A stretch of 64,000 nt of DNA from Flammeovirgaceae bacterium UBA2366 (lineage in GTDB: Bacteria > Bacteroidota > Bacteroidia > Cytophagales > Cyclobacteriaceae), in assembly GCA_002344065.1 (NCBI GenBank), contig DDTK01000002.1, forward strand, positions 1 through 64,000, in the 5' to 3' direction. The notes below the pieces were generated by a model. It worked only from the letters and a program-made list of their open reading frames with translations, did no database searches and was not told the DNA's origin. Shown in pieces: positions 1 to 8,364 of this stretch (the stretch's first letter is position 1; each line of letters opens with the position of its first letter). Position numbers and translations under genes: made by a program.

Positions 1-80
1 CGGTAGGCAGGGACGGGTGAGGTTTTAATTAGGACATCAAACAGACATTCAGATAGTATTTTAAAAATCAAGTTTAAAAT

Positions 81-1226
81 TCATTTTGTGTTCATAGCTC
101 GGTATTCTGATGGCGTATTGCCCGTAATCTTCTTAAACACCGTGTTAAAAGAAGACTTCGAATTGTAGCCAACCTGTTCGGCAATTTCTTCAACCTTTAT
201 GTTGGGTTTATCGATTAACAATTTTTTAGCCTCTTCTACCCTGTACCCAGCCACCCATTCGAAAAAATTTTTACCTAGTCCATCATTAATAACCTGCGAA
301 AGCTGGTGTACCGAAATTCCACATGTTTTGGCCAGATCGGGTTGCGAAAAATCCGATCGCAAGTAGGGTTTTTCATTCGCCATGATTTTCTTAAGCTTTG
401 TCAACAACACTTCCTGCTGATTTGCTGTAAGTGAAGAGCTCTTATACTTCAGTTGCTCGTTCAGCGAGGGTTGCTTAAAAAACCCTGATCCCTTCATTAC
501 CGAAAAGCTTGTGGAATAAATAATGAGCGAGCCAAAGGCAGCAAATAGGTGATCTCCTGTATCATCTACATTAAATAACTTCACAACTACTATTAGGATT
601 GCAAAAGCTGTCATTTGCAGCACGCCATTCCGCAGTGTTTTTAATGTAGCCGATTCCGGCCTAAAGAAAGATTCTCTTTTCTCACGGAATGAACTCGAAA
701 TTATACCTCCGCATAATGCCAGGTAAAAAAACAAGCTAATCAATACCAGTTCAGTATGCCATTGGGTGAGGATGAACATCCAGGGATCAAACTGTTGGGC
801 GACTTCACGATAAGGTAAGCCGGGATGGTAGGAAGCCACCCAGGCATTATACTTTACATCAACCGATGAAAAAAGAAACGGTATCATGAACAGGGCGTAG
901 ACAACCGGAAAAATGAGATGCAGTGACATGGATTGCTTGCTTACCTGCCCTTTTGCCAGGGATACCACAAACAAAAAAAGAAATGGTCCGATGGCCAGCG
1001 CAAAAGGTTCGGAGAAATCTACCAGGTGTAATACATGAATGATATACCCGGTGTACATTAAAAAGATCTCCAATAAACAAGCCACAATGGTGATTAATAG
1101 AATACCATACATGACGTTGAACTGCCGGGTTCTGTTCTCTTTTGAGAAGAAAAACAAGGTGAGGAAAACCGCTTGTACCAAGCCCAGAAAAATAAATACG
1201 GCAAATAAATCAACCCGGTAAGCCAT
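81..1226 (-). CDS. AraC-family transcriptional regulator with N-terminal membrane domain
   Basis: About 381 residues. The first two thirds (roughly residues 5-245) are hydrophobic with about seven predicted membrane segments, and the last ~100 residues form an AraC/XylS helix-turn-helix domain ending in the typical FKKITGNTPSEYR signature. This membrane-plus-AraC architecture is common in Bacteroidota and is thought to couple a membrane-sensed signal to transcription; target and ligand are unknown. A GTG at 1241 would add five residues, but the ATG at 1226 is preferred. It is divergent from the secreted M28 peptidase that starts 84 bases away, so that gene is a possible target (inference only). 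Complete and undamaged. Confidence 0.88.
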   Translation of the reverse strand: MAYRVDLFAVFIFLGLVQAVFLTLFFFSKENRTRQFNVMYGILLITIVACLLEIFLMYTGYIIHVLHLVDFSEPFALAIGPFLFLFVVSLAKGQVSKQSMSLHLIFPVVYALFMIPFLFSSVDVKYNAWVASYHPGLPYREVAQQFDPWMFILTQWHTELVLISLFFYLALCGGIISSSFREKRESFFRPESATLKTLRNGVLQMTAFAILIVVVKLFNVDDTGDHLFAAFGSLIIYSTSFSVMKGSGFFKQPSLNEQLKYKSSSLTANQQEVLLTKLKKIMANEKPYLRSDFSQPDLAKTCGISVHQLSQVINDGLGKNFFEWVAGYRVEEAKKLLIDKPNIKVEEIAEQVGYNSKSSFNTVFKKITGNTPSEYRAMNTK

Positions 1227-1309
1227 GCCCGAATTTATCACTTTTTAAACCTGTACGTGTATAAATTTCGGGTTGCCCTGCTGTATCTTGCAGCATATTC
1301 TTATCCATC

Positions 1310-2530
1310 ATGAAAAATTTTTCAACATTACTTGTACTGAGCTTGCTAGGATTTACGCTTCAGGCACAACAGTTTAATGAGGCAACTATTCGCAAGCATA
1401 TAAAGATTCTTGCCAGCGATTCGCTACAAGGCCGGGGAACAGGCACCGAAGGTGAGCGCATGGCTGCAGCCTACATTGAAAGTGAATTCAAAAAACTGAA
1501 ACTAAAACCTACAGGTAAATCCAAAAACTATTTGCAGACTTTTGAATTTAAAAAAGGAGCACACGGTGAGGGTGCACCGGGCACCGCGCACAATATTGTA
1601 GCTTATCTCAATAACAAAGCTGCCAACACTATTATTATCGGTGCGCACTATGATCACCTGGGTATTGGCGAATTCGGAAATTCCTTGGATGCCAATCCGG
1701 CTGGAAAAATTCACAATGGTGCAGATGATAATGCTTCGGGAGTTGCTGGCGTTTTGGAACTGGCCAGATACTTCAGCACCAATAAAGTAAAGGAGAAAAA
1801 TAATTTTCTGTTTCTGTGCTTTTCGGGTGAGGAGCTCGGTCTTTACGGATCAAAGTATTTCACAGAAAACCCGACCATCAACCTGGCACAGGTTAACTAT
1901 ATGATTAATATGGATATGATTGGCCGGTTGGATCCGCAAACCAAAACGGTGGTTGTAAACGGTACAGGAACCAGTCCGGTGTGGGAACCTTTGTTGAAGA
2001 AACTGGAGACAGAAACCCTGAAAATAAAAACCGACTCATCAGGCATCGGCCCCTCCGATCACACTTCATTTTATTTAAAAAATATTCCCGTACTTCATTT
2101 TTTTACTGGTGCTCATGGAGATTACCACAAGCCCACAGACGACTGGGATAAAATAAACTACGCAGGCCAGGTGAGTGTACTTAACCTGATTGCGGAAGTG
2201 ATTAATAGTTTAGACCAGGAACCTAAACTCACTTTCCTCACTACCAAGGCCAAGCCTATGGCGAGCCGTTCAGCATTTAAAGTAACGCTTGGCGTAATGC
2301 CGAGTTATACGAGTGACGGTGATGGCGTAAAAGTTGATGGAGTTACCGAAGGCCGCCCCGGACAAAAAGCCGGTATACTAACCGGTGATATTATTATTCA
2401 GATGGGCGACCTTACTATTAAAGACATTCAAGATTACATGGGTGCTTTGGGCAAGTTTGACAAAGGACAAACCATTCCTGTAAAAGTTAAGCGCGGGGAT
2501 GAGGTGGTTATACTACAAGTAACGTTTTGA
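1310..2530 (+). CDS. Secreted M28 family zinc peptidase with C-terminal PDZ domain
   Basis: 406 residues: signal peptide (1-19, cut near LQA-Q), M28 aminopeptidase-type catalytic domain (about 85-305), PDZ domain (about 320-406). Expected di-zinc ligands are visible: His113 and Asp115 region (HYDHLG), bridging Asp140 (GADDNASG), Glu174 (SGEE), Asp202 (NMDMIGR) and His273 (GDYHKPTDDW). The family hydrolyses N-terminal residues of peptides and is exported to the periplasm or surface; the PDZ domain probably binds peptide C-termini. Divergent from the AraC-type regulator and followed by a secreted DinB-fold gene. A second, shorter M28 enzyme without PDZ lies at 36561. Confidence 0.92.
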   Translation: MKNFSTLLVLSLLGFTLQAQQFNEATIRKHIKILASDSLQGRGTGTEGERMAAAYIESEFKKLKLKPTGKSKNYLQTFEFKKGAHGEGAPGTAHNIVAYLNNKAANTIIIGAHYDHLGIGEFGNSLDANPAGKIHNGADDNASGVAGVLELARYFSTNKVKEKNNFLFLCFSGEELGLYGSKYFTENPTINLAQVNYMINMDMIGRLDPQTKTVVVNGTGTSPVWEPLLKKLETETLKIKTDSSGIGPSDHTSFYLKNIPVLHFFTGAHGDYHKPTDDWDKINYAGQVSVLNLIAEVINSLDQEPKLTFLTTKAKPMASRSAFKVTLGVMPSYTSDGDGVKVDGVTEGRPGQKAGILTGDIIIQMGDLTIKDIQDYMGALGKFDKGQTIPVKVKRGDEVVILQVTF

Positions 2531-2604
2531 TTGGAATGTATTCCTTATGGCTTTACAAAACCTTAATTAGGTTGATCCGTTAACAAGTCCAAAAAAAATT
2601 AATC

Positions 2605-3135
2605 ATGAAAAAATCTCTTGTCCTTCTCCTGGCCGGATTATTAATCGTAACTCAAACAATAACCGCTCAGTCATTAACCCGAACCGAGCAACGCATAGCT
2701 GACTGGCAACGGGCAAAGACTTATACAAAGGAATACCTGAGTGCAGCTTCAGATGAGTTACTTTCATTCAAACCTACTCCGGAAGTAAGAAGTTTTGCTG
2801 AGCAGATGCTTCACCTTGCAGAGGATAATTACCTTTTTGCCGCTACGGCTGCTGGTGAACAGCCGCGTTATGTTTTTCGTGAGCTTGAAACCAAGCGCGT
2901 AACTTCAATAGCAGTCCTCGAAAAAATTGTATTGGAAAGCTATGATTACGTAATTGACATTGTTAGCAAGTTAGATGAAGTTAAAATGCTTGAGAGCGTA
3001 AACTTCTTTGAATTGAAAATGTCGCGCGAAGCAGCCCTTGCTAAAGGATTTGAACACCAGACACATCACCGCGGACAAACAACTGTTTACCTGCGTCTGA
3101 AGGGCATTAAACCGCCAGAAGAAAAATTATTCTAG
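2605..3135 (+). CDS. Secreted DinB-fold protein
   Basis: 176 residues with a clear signal peptide (1-22, ending ITAQ) followed by a four-helix DinB/YfiT-type bundle. The family's metal-binding histidine triad is present: His70 (MLHLAEDN) and His151/His155 in HQTHHRGQ, followed by TVYLRLKGI, the usual C-terminal helix. Cytoplasmic DinB-family proteins include thiol-dependent S-transferases, but exported Bacteroidota members have no assigned reaction. The ATG is preceded by an A-rich tract. It lies 74 bases after the M28 peptidase in the same direction and may be co-transcribed with it. Confidence 0.9.
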   Translation: MKKSLVLLLAGLLIVTQTITAQSLTRTEQRIADWQRAKTYTKEYLSAASDELLSFKPTPEVRSFAEQMLHLAEDNYLFAATAAGEQPRYVFRELETKRVTSIAVLEKIVLESYDYVIDIVSKLDEVKMLESVNFFELKMSREAALAKGFEHQTHHRGQTTVYLRLKGIKPPEEKLF

Positions 3136-3144
3136 GATTTTTTC

Positions 3145-4284
3145 TTATCTCAACAACTCCCTCGAAATAACCAGTTTCTGAATTTCCGTTGTGCCCTCGT
3201 ATATCTGGGTGATTTTTGCATCGCGCATCAAACGTTCAACATGAAATTCTTTTACATAGCCATAGCCACCATGAATCTGAACGGCTTCGGTGGTTACCTC
3301 TTGCGCAATCTGTGAAGCGAAGAGCTTAGCCTGTGCTGCCGCTTTTACAAAATCTTTTCCTTGATCTTTCAAGTATGCAGCCTGCCATACCAGTAACCGG
3401 GCTGCATCAATTTTGGTTGCCATTTCAGCCAACTTAAATTGTATAGCCTGATGCTCCGACAAATGTTTTCCGAAAGCTTTACGCTCCTTGGAATATTTTA
3501 ATGCAAACTCATAGGCACCGGAAGCAATACCGAGTGCTTGTGCAGCAATACCAATACGGCCTCCGTTGAGTGTTGTCATGGCAAAGGTGAAACCAAAACC
3601 ATCTTCACCAATACGATTGGCTTTTGGTACTTTAACATCCGTAAACATAAGGGAGTGCGTGTCTGATCCACGAATACCCATCTTGTCTTCCTTTTTACCA
3701 ACCACAAAGCCTGGCATTCCTTTTTCAACAATCAATGCATTAATTCCCTTGTGGCGTTTAGCAGCATCCGTCTGCGCTATAACTATATACACACTGGCGC
3801 TGTTGCCGTTGGTAATCCAGTTTTTAGTTCCGTTAAGTAAATAATAATCCCCTTTATCCTCTGCAGTTGTGCGCTGGCTGGTGGCGTCCGATCCGGCTTC
3901 CGGCTCAGAAAGACAAAATGCACCAATGATCTGACCGGCCGCCAATGGTTTGAGGTATTTCTCCTTTTGCTCTTCCGATCCAAATTTTTCGAGCCCCCAA
4001 CATACCAATGAATTATTCACCGACATGCACACGGAAGCCGAAGCGTCAATTTTTGAAATTTCCTCCATCGCTAACACATACGAGATGGTATCCATGCCAC
4101 CTCCATTGTATTTTGGGTTGGTCATCATGCCCATGAACCCAAGCTCACCCATTTTCTTAACCTGTTCCGAAGGAAATTTTTGATCTGTATCGCGTTCAAT
4201 CACACCCGGAAGTAAATCATTCAGTGCAAAATCACGGGCGGCTTGTTGAACACTACGTTGTTCTTCGGTGAGTTGGAAATTCAT
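3145..4284 (-). CDS. Acyl-CoA dehydrogenase
   Basis: 379 residues, normal length for the family. It has the N-terminal helical domain, the flavin-binding middle domain (CLSEPEAGSDA, about 125-135, and WITNG), and the C-terminal helical domain with the catalytic base Glu363 in IYEGTTEIQ. It oxidises acyl-CoA to trans-2-enoyl-CoA using FAD and passes electrons to ETF; sequence style (AQALGIASGAYEFAL, IHGGYGY) fits short/medium-chain or butyryl-CoA-type enzymes, but chain length cannot be fixed from sequence. Convergent with the DinB-fold gene, with only 9 bases between their stop codons. Its promoter must lie in the short space after the terminator at 4302-4339. Confidence 0.95.
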   Translation of the reverse strand: MNFQLTEEQRSVQQAARDFALNDLLPGVIERDTDQKFPSEQVKKMGELGFMGMMTNPKYNGGGMDTISYVLAMEEISKIDASASVCMSVNNSLVCWGLEKFGSEEQKEKYLKPLAAGQIIGAFCLSEPEAGSDATSQRTTAEDKGDYYLLNGTKNWITNGNSASVYIVIAQTDAAKRHKGINALIVEKGMPGFVVGKKEDKMGIRGSDTHSLMFTDVKVPKANRIGEDGFGFTFAMTTLNGGRIGIAAQALGIASGAYEFALKYSKERKAFGKHLSEHQAIQFKLAEMATKIDAARLLVWQAAYLKDQGKDFVKAAAQAKLFASQIAQEVTTEAVQIHGGYGYVKEFHVERLMRDAKITQIYEGTTEIQKLVISRELLR

Positions 4285-4301
4285 AAGTACTGTTTTCAGG
4301 T

Positions 4302-4339
4302 TAACAAAAACAAACGGCCTGAGGTTACCCCTCAGGCCG
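4302..4339 (-). terminator. Intrinsic terminator after the panC-to-zinc-peptidase cluster
   Basis: Perfect 10-bp stem, 4315-4324 with 4330-4339, 5-base loop. On the minus strand it is followed by a T-rich run (read from 4314 downward). It lies downstream of the zinc peptidase stop and just upstream of the acyl-CoA dehydrogenase, separating the two leftward units. Confidence 0.85.
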
Positions 4340-4384
4340 CAAAAATACTTCTTATCAAGAATTTCCTAAATAATGTAGACTTTA

Positions 4385-5080
4385 TTAATCGCGTCTTCCT
4401 AAAAAGATCATAACCCAATACATAAGTGACGCAAGCGCTGCAATAGCTGCAACCACGTAGGTCATGGCAGCCCATTTCAAGGCATCTTTTGCCATATCGT
4501 GTTCCTGCCGGTTAACGATTCCACGGTTTTCGATCCACGCCAAGGCCCTGCGGCTGGCATCAAATTCTACCGGAAGGGTAATGAGGGCAAAGAGGGCGAA
4601 AATCGAATAGCATCCAATGATGACCAGTATGGCAATATCAAATGAGAACAATCCCTTAACTGCAAAAGCACCGAACATCATCGCAAAGAAAATAATGTTC
4701 ATCACTTTTGAAGTTACATTTTGAATAGGCACCATAGCCGAACGAAGTTCAAGCATGGAGTACGCTGTGGCATGTTGTACCGCATGACCGCATTCATGTG
4801 AAGCCACTGCAGCAGCAGCAGCGTTACGGCCATTGTAAACTTCCTCACTTAAATTAACCGTTCTATTGGTAGGGTTATAGTGGTCAGTCAACTGACCTTC
4901 AACACTAATTACTTTAACATCATGAATACCATTATCAGCCAGCATTAACCTGGCAATTTCAGCTCCGGTCAAATTCTGAGCGAGACGGGTTTGTGAATAT
5001 TCGCGGAATTTGCTCTTCAAGCGTCCGCTTACAAGCGAACCAATCAACATGAAAACAACACCAATTATTATAAGTCCCAT
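4385..5080 (-). CDS. Membrane zinc metallopeptidase, YugP type
   Basis: 231 residues from the ATG at 5080 (a TTG three codons upstream is less likely). It has an N-terminal membrane segment, a neutral zinc-binding HECGH motif (His95, Glu96, His99) and two or three further hydrophobic segments in the C-terminal half. Matches the YugP/DUF-type putative neutral zinc metallopeptidases, integral membrane proteins of unknown substrate found widely in Bacteroidota and Firmicutes. Last gene of the leftward panC-panD-flippase-like cluster, 92 bases after the preceding stop codon. Confidence 0.88.
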   Translation of the reverse strand: MGLIIIGVVFMLIGSLVSGRLKSKFREYSQTRLAQNLTGAEIARLMLADNGIHDVKVISVEGQLTDHYNPTNRTVNLSEEVYNGRNAAAAAVASHECGHAVQHATAYSMLELRSAMVPIQNVTSKVMNIIFFAMMFGAFAVKGLFSFDIAILVIIGCYSIFALFALITLPVEFDASRRALAWIENRGIVNRQEHDMAKDALKWAAMTYVVAAIAALASLMYWVMIFLGRRD

Positions 5081-5172
5081 AGTATTCAAGTTTTTAATTC
5101 ACCATAAATAACAACTTCCAAGCCATTTTGATTCTCTGACAATTAGTCATAAAGTGAGCAAATTACCTTTAC

Positions 5173-6207
5173 CTAAATCAAAGTCTGATCTTCAGAAACA
5201 GTCACCTTCTTAGGACGTAGACGAAAAGAGGTTAAAATTAGTGATATAACCCCAAATACAATTAAAATAAGTGTTTGCCACCCATGAAAAACAAAGGTAA
5301 AGGCCACAGCATTTGCCTCCGGAACCTGGTAAAGCAGCACCAATCCGGCCGGTATCAAAACATGATATGATCCTGCCCCTCCGGGAAGCGGTGCCGCCAT
5401 GGCAATTGTGCCAATAGCGAACAGCGATAAAACGGCACTAAAACCCAGGTGTGCTGTTTCATCAAATGCTTTAATAACAGCATAGCTCATGGCGAAGTAA
5501 AGCAGCCATATTATAACCGAATAACCGATGAATAACGTTTTATTTTCCAGCGTAGCCACGGAAGTCAACCCGGTTTTAAAACCTTTCCATACCTTTTGCA
5601 GTCGTTCCTTTATTTTTTGGTTTCGCTTTATCAGCCAGTACACAACACCGGTAATAATCAGCAGAACCAGCATCACCATAAGGATTATGCCTAACTTACC
5701 TTTACCAATCACTGGCTGCAACGGTAGGGTTTCAATAAAGCCCAAAAGCTTTTCATATTCGGCAACAAACGCAAACACCAGTACTATAACCAATAAAATC
5801 AAGTCAACAATACGTTCCAGTACGACAGTCCCAAATGAAACTTCAACCGGAATTTTATTCAAACGATACAAATTATAGCATCGGGACACCTCACCACCAC
5901 GCGGGATAACCAGGTTAACCAGATAGCCAACCATTAACGATAAGAAACCATTATAGAAGGAAACCGTGTGACCTGTTGAGTACAATAGCATACGCCACCG
6001 TTCGGCACGAAGTGCATGACTGATCATAACAAAAACCAACATGAGCAACAGCCATAATTTATTGGCCGAGTACAGGGTTTTTAAAATGTAGTCTCCTTTG
6101 TTTTCACCTTCCCCCACCTGTATACCCCGCAATGAAAACCAAACCAGAAAAGCGGTGATGGCCAGAATGAAAACATATTGAACAAAAACCCGAATACGTG
6201 ATGCCAC
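5173..6207 (-). CDS. Flippase-like / lysylphosphatidylglycerol synthase TM-domain protein
   Basis: 344 residues with about eight membrane segments and no soluble domain. It carries the family hallmark near residue 95 (LVIPRGGEVSR) and the PLPGGAGSYH motif near residue 275, both typical of UPF0104/LPG_synthase_TM proteins. Such proteins are predicted to move lipids or act as the membrane half of aminoacyl-phospholipid synthases; here the transferase half is absent, so only a lipid-translocation-type role can be inferred. Starts with GTG, since no in-frame ATG occurs before the upstream stop codon. It begins 17 bases after panD, so probably shares its transcript. Confidence 0.88.
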   Translation of the reverse strand: MASRIRVFVQYVFILAITAFLVWFSLRGIQVGEGENKGDYILKTLYSANKLWLLLMLVFVMISHALRAERWRMLLYSTGHTVSFYNGFLSLMVGYLVNLVIPRGGEVSRCYNLYRLNKIPVEVSFGTVVLERIVDLILLVIVLVFAFVAEYEKLLGFIETLPLQPVIGKGKLGIILMVMLVLLIITGVVYWLIKRNQKIKERLQKVWKGFKTGLTSVATLENKTLFIGYSVIIWLLYFAMSYAVIKAFDETAHLGFSAVLSLFAIGTIAMAAPLPGGAGSYHVLIPAGLVLLYQVPEANAVAFTFVFHGWQTLILIVFGVISLILTSFRLRPKKVTVSEDQTLI

Positions 6208-6224
6208 CTGTGGAAATTAAGACG

Positions 6225-6572
6225 TTAAGTTAAGCGGTTATCGGGTGAGGGGAAAACAATTGTTGGTTTAAAGTTTTTGGCTTCCTCGAATACCATAGAA
6301 GCGTATGAGAAAATAATCACCACATCACCAACCTGAACTTTCCGTGCAGCAGGTCCGTTCAGGCAAATCATTCCTGAATCACGCTCACCTTTAATTACAT
6401 ACGTTTCCAGGCGCTCACCATTGTTAACATTAACCACAGTCACCTTCTCGCCCTCAATAAAATTGGCTGCGTTCATGAGGGCCTCATCAATGGTAATACT
6501 GCCTACATAATGTAACTCAGCTTGTGTAATTTTTGCCCGATGTATTTTTGACTTTAAAACTTCAATGTTCAT
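6225..6572 (-). CDS. panD: Aspartate 1-decarboxylase (proenzyme)
   Basis: 115 residues when started at the ATG at 6572, which gives the canonical N-terminus MNIEVLKSKIHRAKIT; a TTG four codons upstream is rejected. The self-cleavage site is Gly24-Ser25 in YVGSITIDE, numbered exactly as in the well-studied enzymes; cleavage creates the pyruvoyl group on Ser25. The catalytic Tyr (TYVIKGERDSG) and the NGPAAR segment are present. It converts L-aspartate to beta-alanine for pantothenate and coenzyme A synthesis. Directly follows panC (25 bases) on the same strand, so both halves of pantothenate formation from beta-alanine are co-located. Confidence 0.96.
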   Translation of the reverse strand: MNIEVLKSKIHRAKITQAELHYVGSITIDEALMNAANFIEGEKVTVVNVNNGERLETYVIKGERDSGMICLNGPAARKVQVGDVVIIFSYASMVFEEAKNFKPTIVFPSPDNRLT

Positions 6573-6597
6573 AGTAAACCACAATTCATGAATCCTT

Positions 6598-7440
6598 CTA
6601 CAAAAACATATTATCGATCAATCTCACTTCGCCTACAAAGGCAGCCATGCATAGTATGGGTCGATCAGCCTCCTCAACGCTATACAGAGGGAATAGGTTC
6701 TCGCTGTTAACAACCTCAATATATTCTAATGTTATGCCCGGGTTCGACTCAAAAGTATCTTCAACAAATTTTTTGACAGAGCGAATAGAATCACCACGTT
6801 TTAATTTGGCTTTTGCCTCGGCTAATGTGGCAGGTATTTGGATAGCCTGTGTTCGTTGCGTTTCTGATAACCGTAAATTTCTGGACGACATGGCAAGGCC
6901 ATCACTCTCCCGAACGGTTTCTACCGAATGCAACGTGACGTTAAATTTCAGTTCATCAACCAACGAGGAGATAATTACAAATTGTTGCCAATCCTTCTGT
7001 CCGAAGTAGGCATGATCAGGATCAACGATATGAAAGAGTTTCGACACAACTTGCGCTACACCATTAAAATGACCCGGCCTGAATTTCCCCTCCATAACGG
7101 TCTCCAGGTGACCGAAGTTGAAGTTTAGATAGCTTGATCGGGTGTGCATTTCCAGTTCATCAGGACAGAATAAAACATCGCAACAGGCCTTTTCAAGCAT
7201 ATCTACGTCCTTTTCCAATGTTCGGGGGTACCTTTCAAAATCCGACACATTGTTGAATTGGGTAGGATTAACAAAAATTGAGCAAACCGTTAACGGATTT
7301 TGGCTTCGTGAGGCGGCTATAAGTGCAAGATGACCGGGATGAAGAGCCCCCATGGTGGGTACAAATCCTATAGATTGACCTGCCCCCTTTTTTTCAATCA
7401 AAAATGCCCTTAACGGCCCAATTTCCCTGAAAATCTGCAT
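6598..7440 (-). CDS. panC: Pantothenate synthetase
   Basis: 280 residues, normal length. The N-terminal nucleotidyl-transferase signature is clear: VPTMGALHPGHLAL with His34 and His37 in the HxGH box, followed by SIFVNPTQFNN; FGQKDWQQ binds pantoate/ATP and MSSRN (KMSKS-like) lies near residue 185. The enzyme joins pantoate and beta-alanine with ATP hydrolysed to AMP. First gene of the leftward cluster with panD. A TAnnTTTG box is centred about 28 bases upstream of its ATG, divergent from the promoter of the glycogen-synthase-like gene. Confidence 0.97.
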   Translation of the reverse strand: MQIFREIGPLRAFLIEKKGAGQSIGFVPTMGALHPGHLALIAASRSQNPLTVCSIFVNPTQFNNVSDFERYPRTLEKDVDMLEKACCDVLFCPDELEMHTRSSYLNFNFGHLETVMEGKFRPGHFNGVAQVVSKLFHIVDPDHAYFGQKDWQQFVIISSLVDELKFNVTLHSVETVRESDGLAMSSRNLRLSETQRTQAIQIPATLAEAKAKLKRGDSIRSVKKFVEDTFESNPGITLEYIEVVNSENLFPLYSVEEADRPILCMAAFVGEVRLIDNMFL

Positions 7441-7463
7441 GTTATTAGCCTGGCAAAAGGGGC

Positions 7464-7471
7464 CAAATATA
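7464..7471 (-). promoter_or_regulatory. panC: -7 promoter box of panC cluster (TATATTTG)
   Basis: Exact match to the Bacteroidota -7 consensus TAnnTTTG on the minus strand, ending 24 bases before the panC ATG. No good TTTG -33 element at the expected distance. Confidence 0.45.
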
Positions 7472-7514
7472 GGAGTAAATCAGAAATAGAGTTGAATAAG
7501 GGGGGCAATTTTCG

Positions 7515-7522
7515 TACTTTTG
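7515..7522 (+). promoter_or_regulatory. -7 promoter box (TACTTTTG) of the glycogen-synthase-like / DUF4270 / glmS unit
   Basis: Exact TAnnTTTG match 38 bases before the ATG at 7561; a weak GTTG 20 bases upstream (7491-7494) could be the -33 element. Confidence 0.45.
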
Positions 7523-7560
7523 TCCCTCATTTTGCGTTCAGACAACTAATCATCAATATC

Positions 7561-8364
7561 ATGTCAAAACTCCGTATTCTTTATGTAGCCAGCGAAATCA
7601 ACCCATTCCTTCAAACTTCAGAAGTTGCCGACTTTGTGCGTAAACTTCCACAAGCCATGCAGGAAAGAGGGATGGAAATTCGCATTCTGGTGCCGCGCTT
7701 TGGAATTATCAATGAGAGAAAGAACCGGTTACATGAAGTAGTTAGATTATCAGGGATTAACATCGCTGTAGGCGATGAGGAAAAACCCCTTACCATTAAA
7801 GTAGCTTCAATTCCCAACGCCAAACTTCAGGTTTATTTTATCGACAATGAAGATTACTTCCATCGTAAATCCGTTTTCCACGATAAGGAAAACCGTTTCT
7901 ATGCCGATAATGATGAGCGGGCTATCTTCTTTTGTAAAGGTGCTATTGAAACCGTTCGGAAATTAGGATGGGCTCCTGATGTTGTTCACTGCAACGACTG
8001 GATTACCAGTTTCATTCCATTGTATTTGAAAACTACATACAAGAACGATCCATTGTTCAAGAGTGCTAAAACTGTTTTCACCATCTATAACAACAGCTTT
8101 ACCCATAAATTCAAGGCCGACATTATGGACAAAGTGAAAATGATGGACATTGAAGACAAGATGCTGGGCAATTTAAAAACAGCCGACTACGAAGGATTTA
8201 TCCGTATGGGTGTTGAATTCTCTGACGCTGTAATTGTGGCTGGAGAAAACAAAAAGCTTGAAGATCTCTTCAAAAAAATAAAAGAAAAGAAAGTCGAAAC
8301 GATCGACAAAGACGAAAACTATACCGAATCTTATTTCAATCTCTATAATGAACTTGTGGGTTAA
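7561..8364 (+). CDS. Glycogen/starch synthase-like protein, single N-terminal GT5 domain
   Basis: 267 residues from the ATG at 7561 (MSKLRILYVASEIN). It resembles only the N-terminal, acceptor-binding Rossmann domain of GT5 glycogen/starch synthases (about 480 residues); the ADP-glucose-binding C-terminal GT-B domain is absent and the next gene begins before this one ends. The canonical KTGGL loop that contacts ADP-glucose is replaced by QTSEV (residues 18-22). Later landmarks such as DVVHCNDWIT (the DVIHAHDW-type motif) remain. Catalysis is therefore doubtful. This short form next to DUF4270 and panC recurs in Bacteroidota; the role is unknown. Overlaps DUF4270 by 17 bases. Confidence 0.85.
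   Translation: MSKLRILYVASEINPFLQTSEVADFVRKLPQAMQERGMEIRILVPRFGIINERKNRLHEVVRLSGINIAVGDEEKPLTIKVASIPNAKLQVYFIDNEDYFHRKSVFHDKENRFYADNDERAIFFCKGAIETVRKLGWAPDVVHCNDWITSFIPLYLKTTYKNDPLFKSAKTVFTIYNNSFTHKFKADIMDKVKMMDIEDKMLGNLKTADYEGFIRMGVEFSDAVIVAGENKKLEDLFKKIKEKKVETIDKDENYTESYFNLYNELVG

Noticed and set aside
1..80. First 80 bases
   Set aside because: AT-rich, no frame or motif; presumably the space before a neighbouring gene outside the window.
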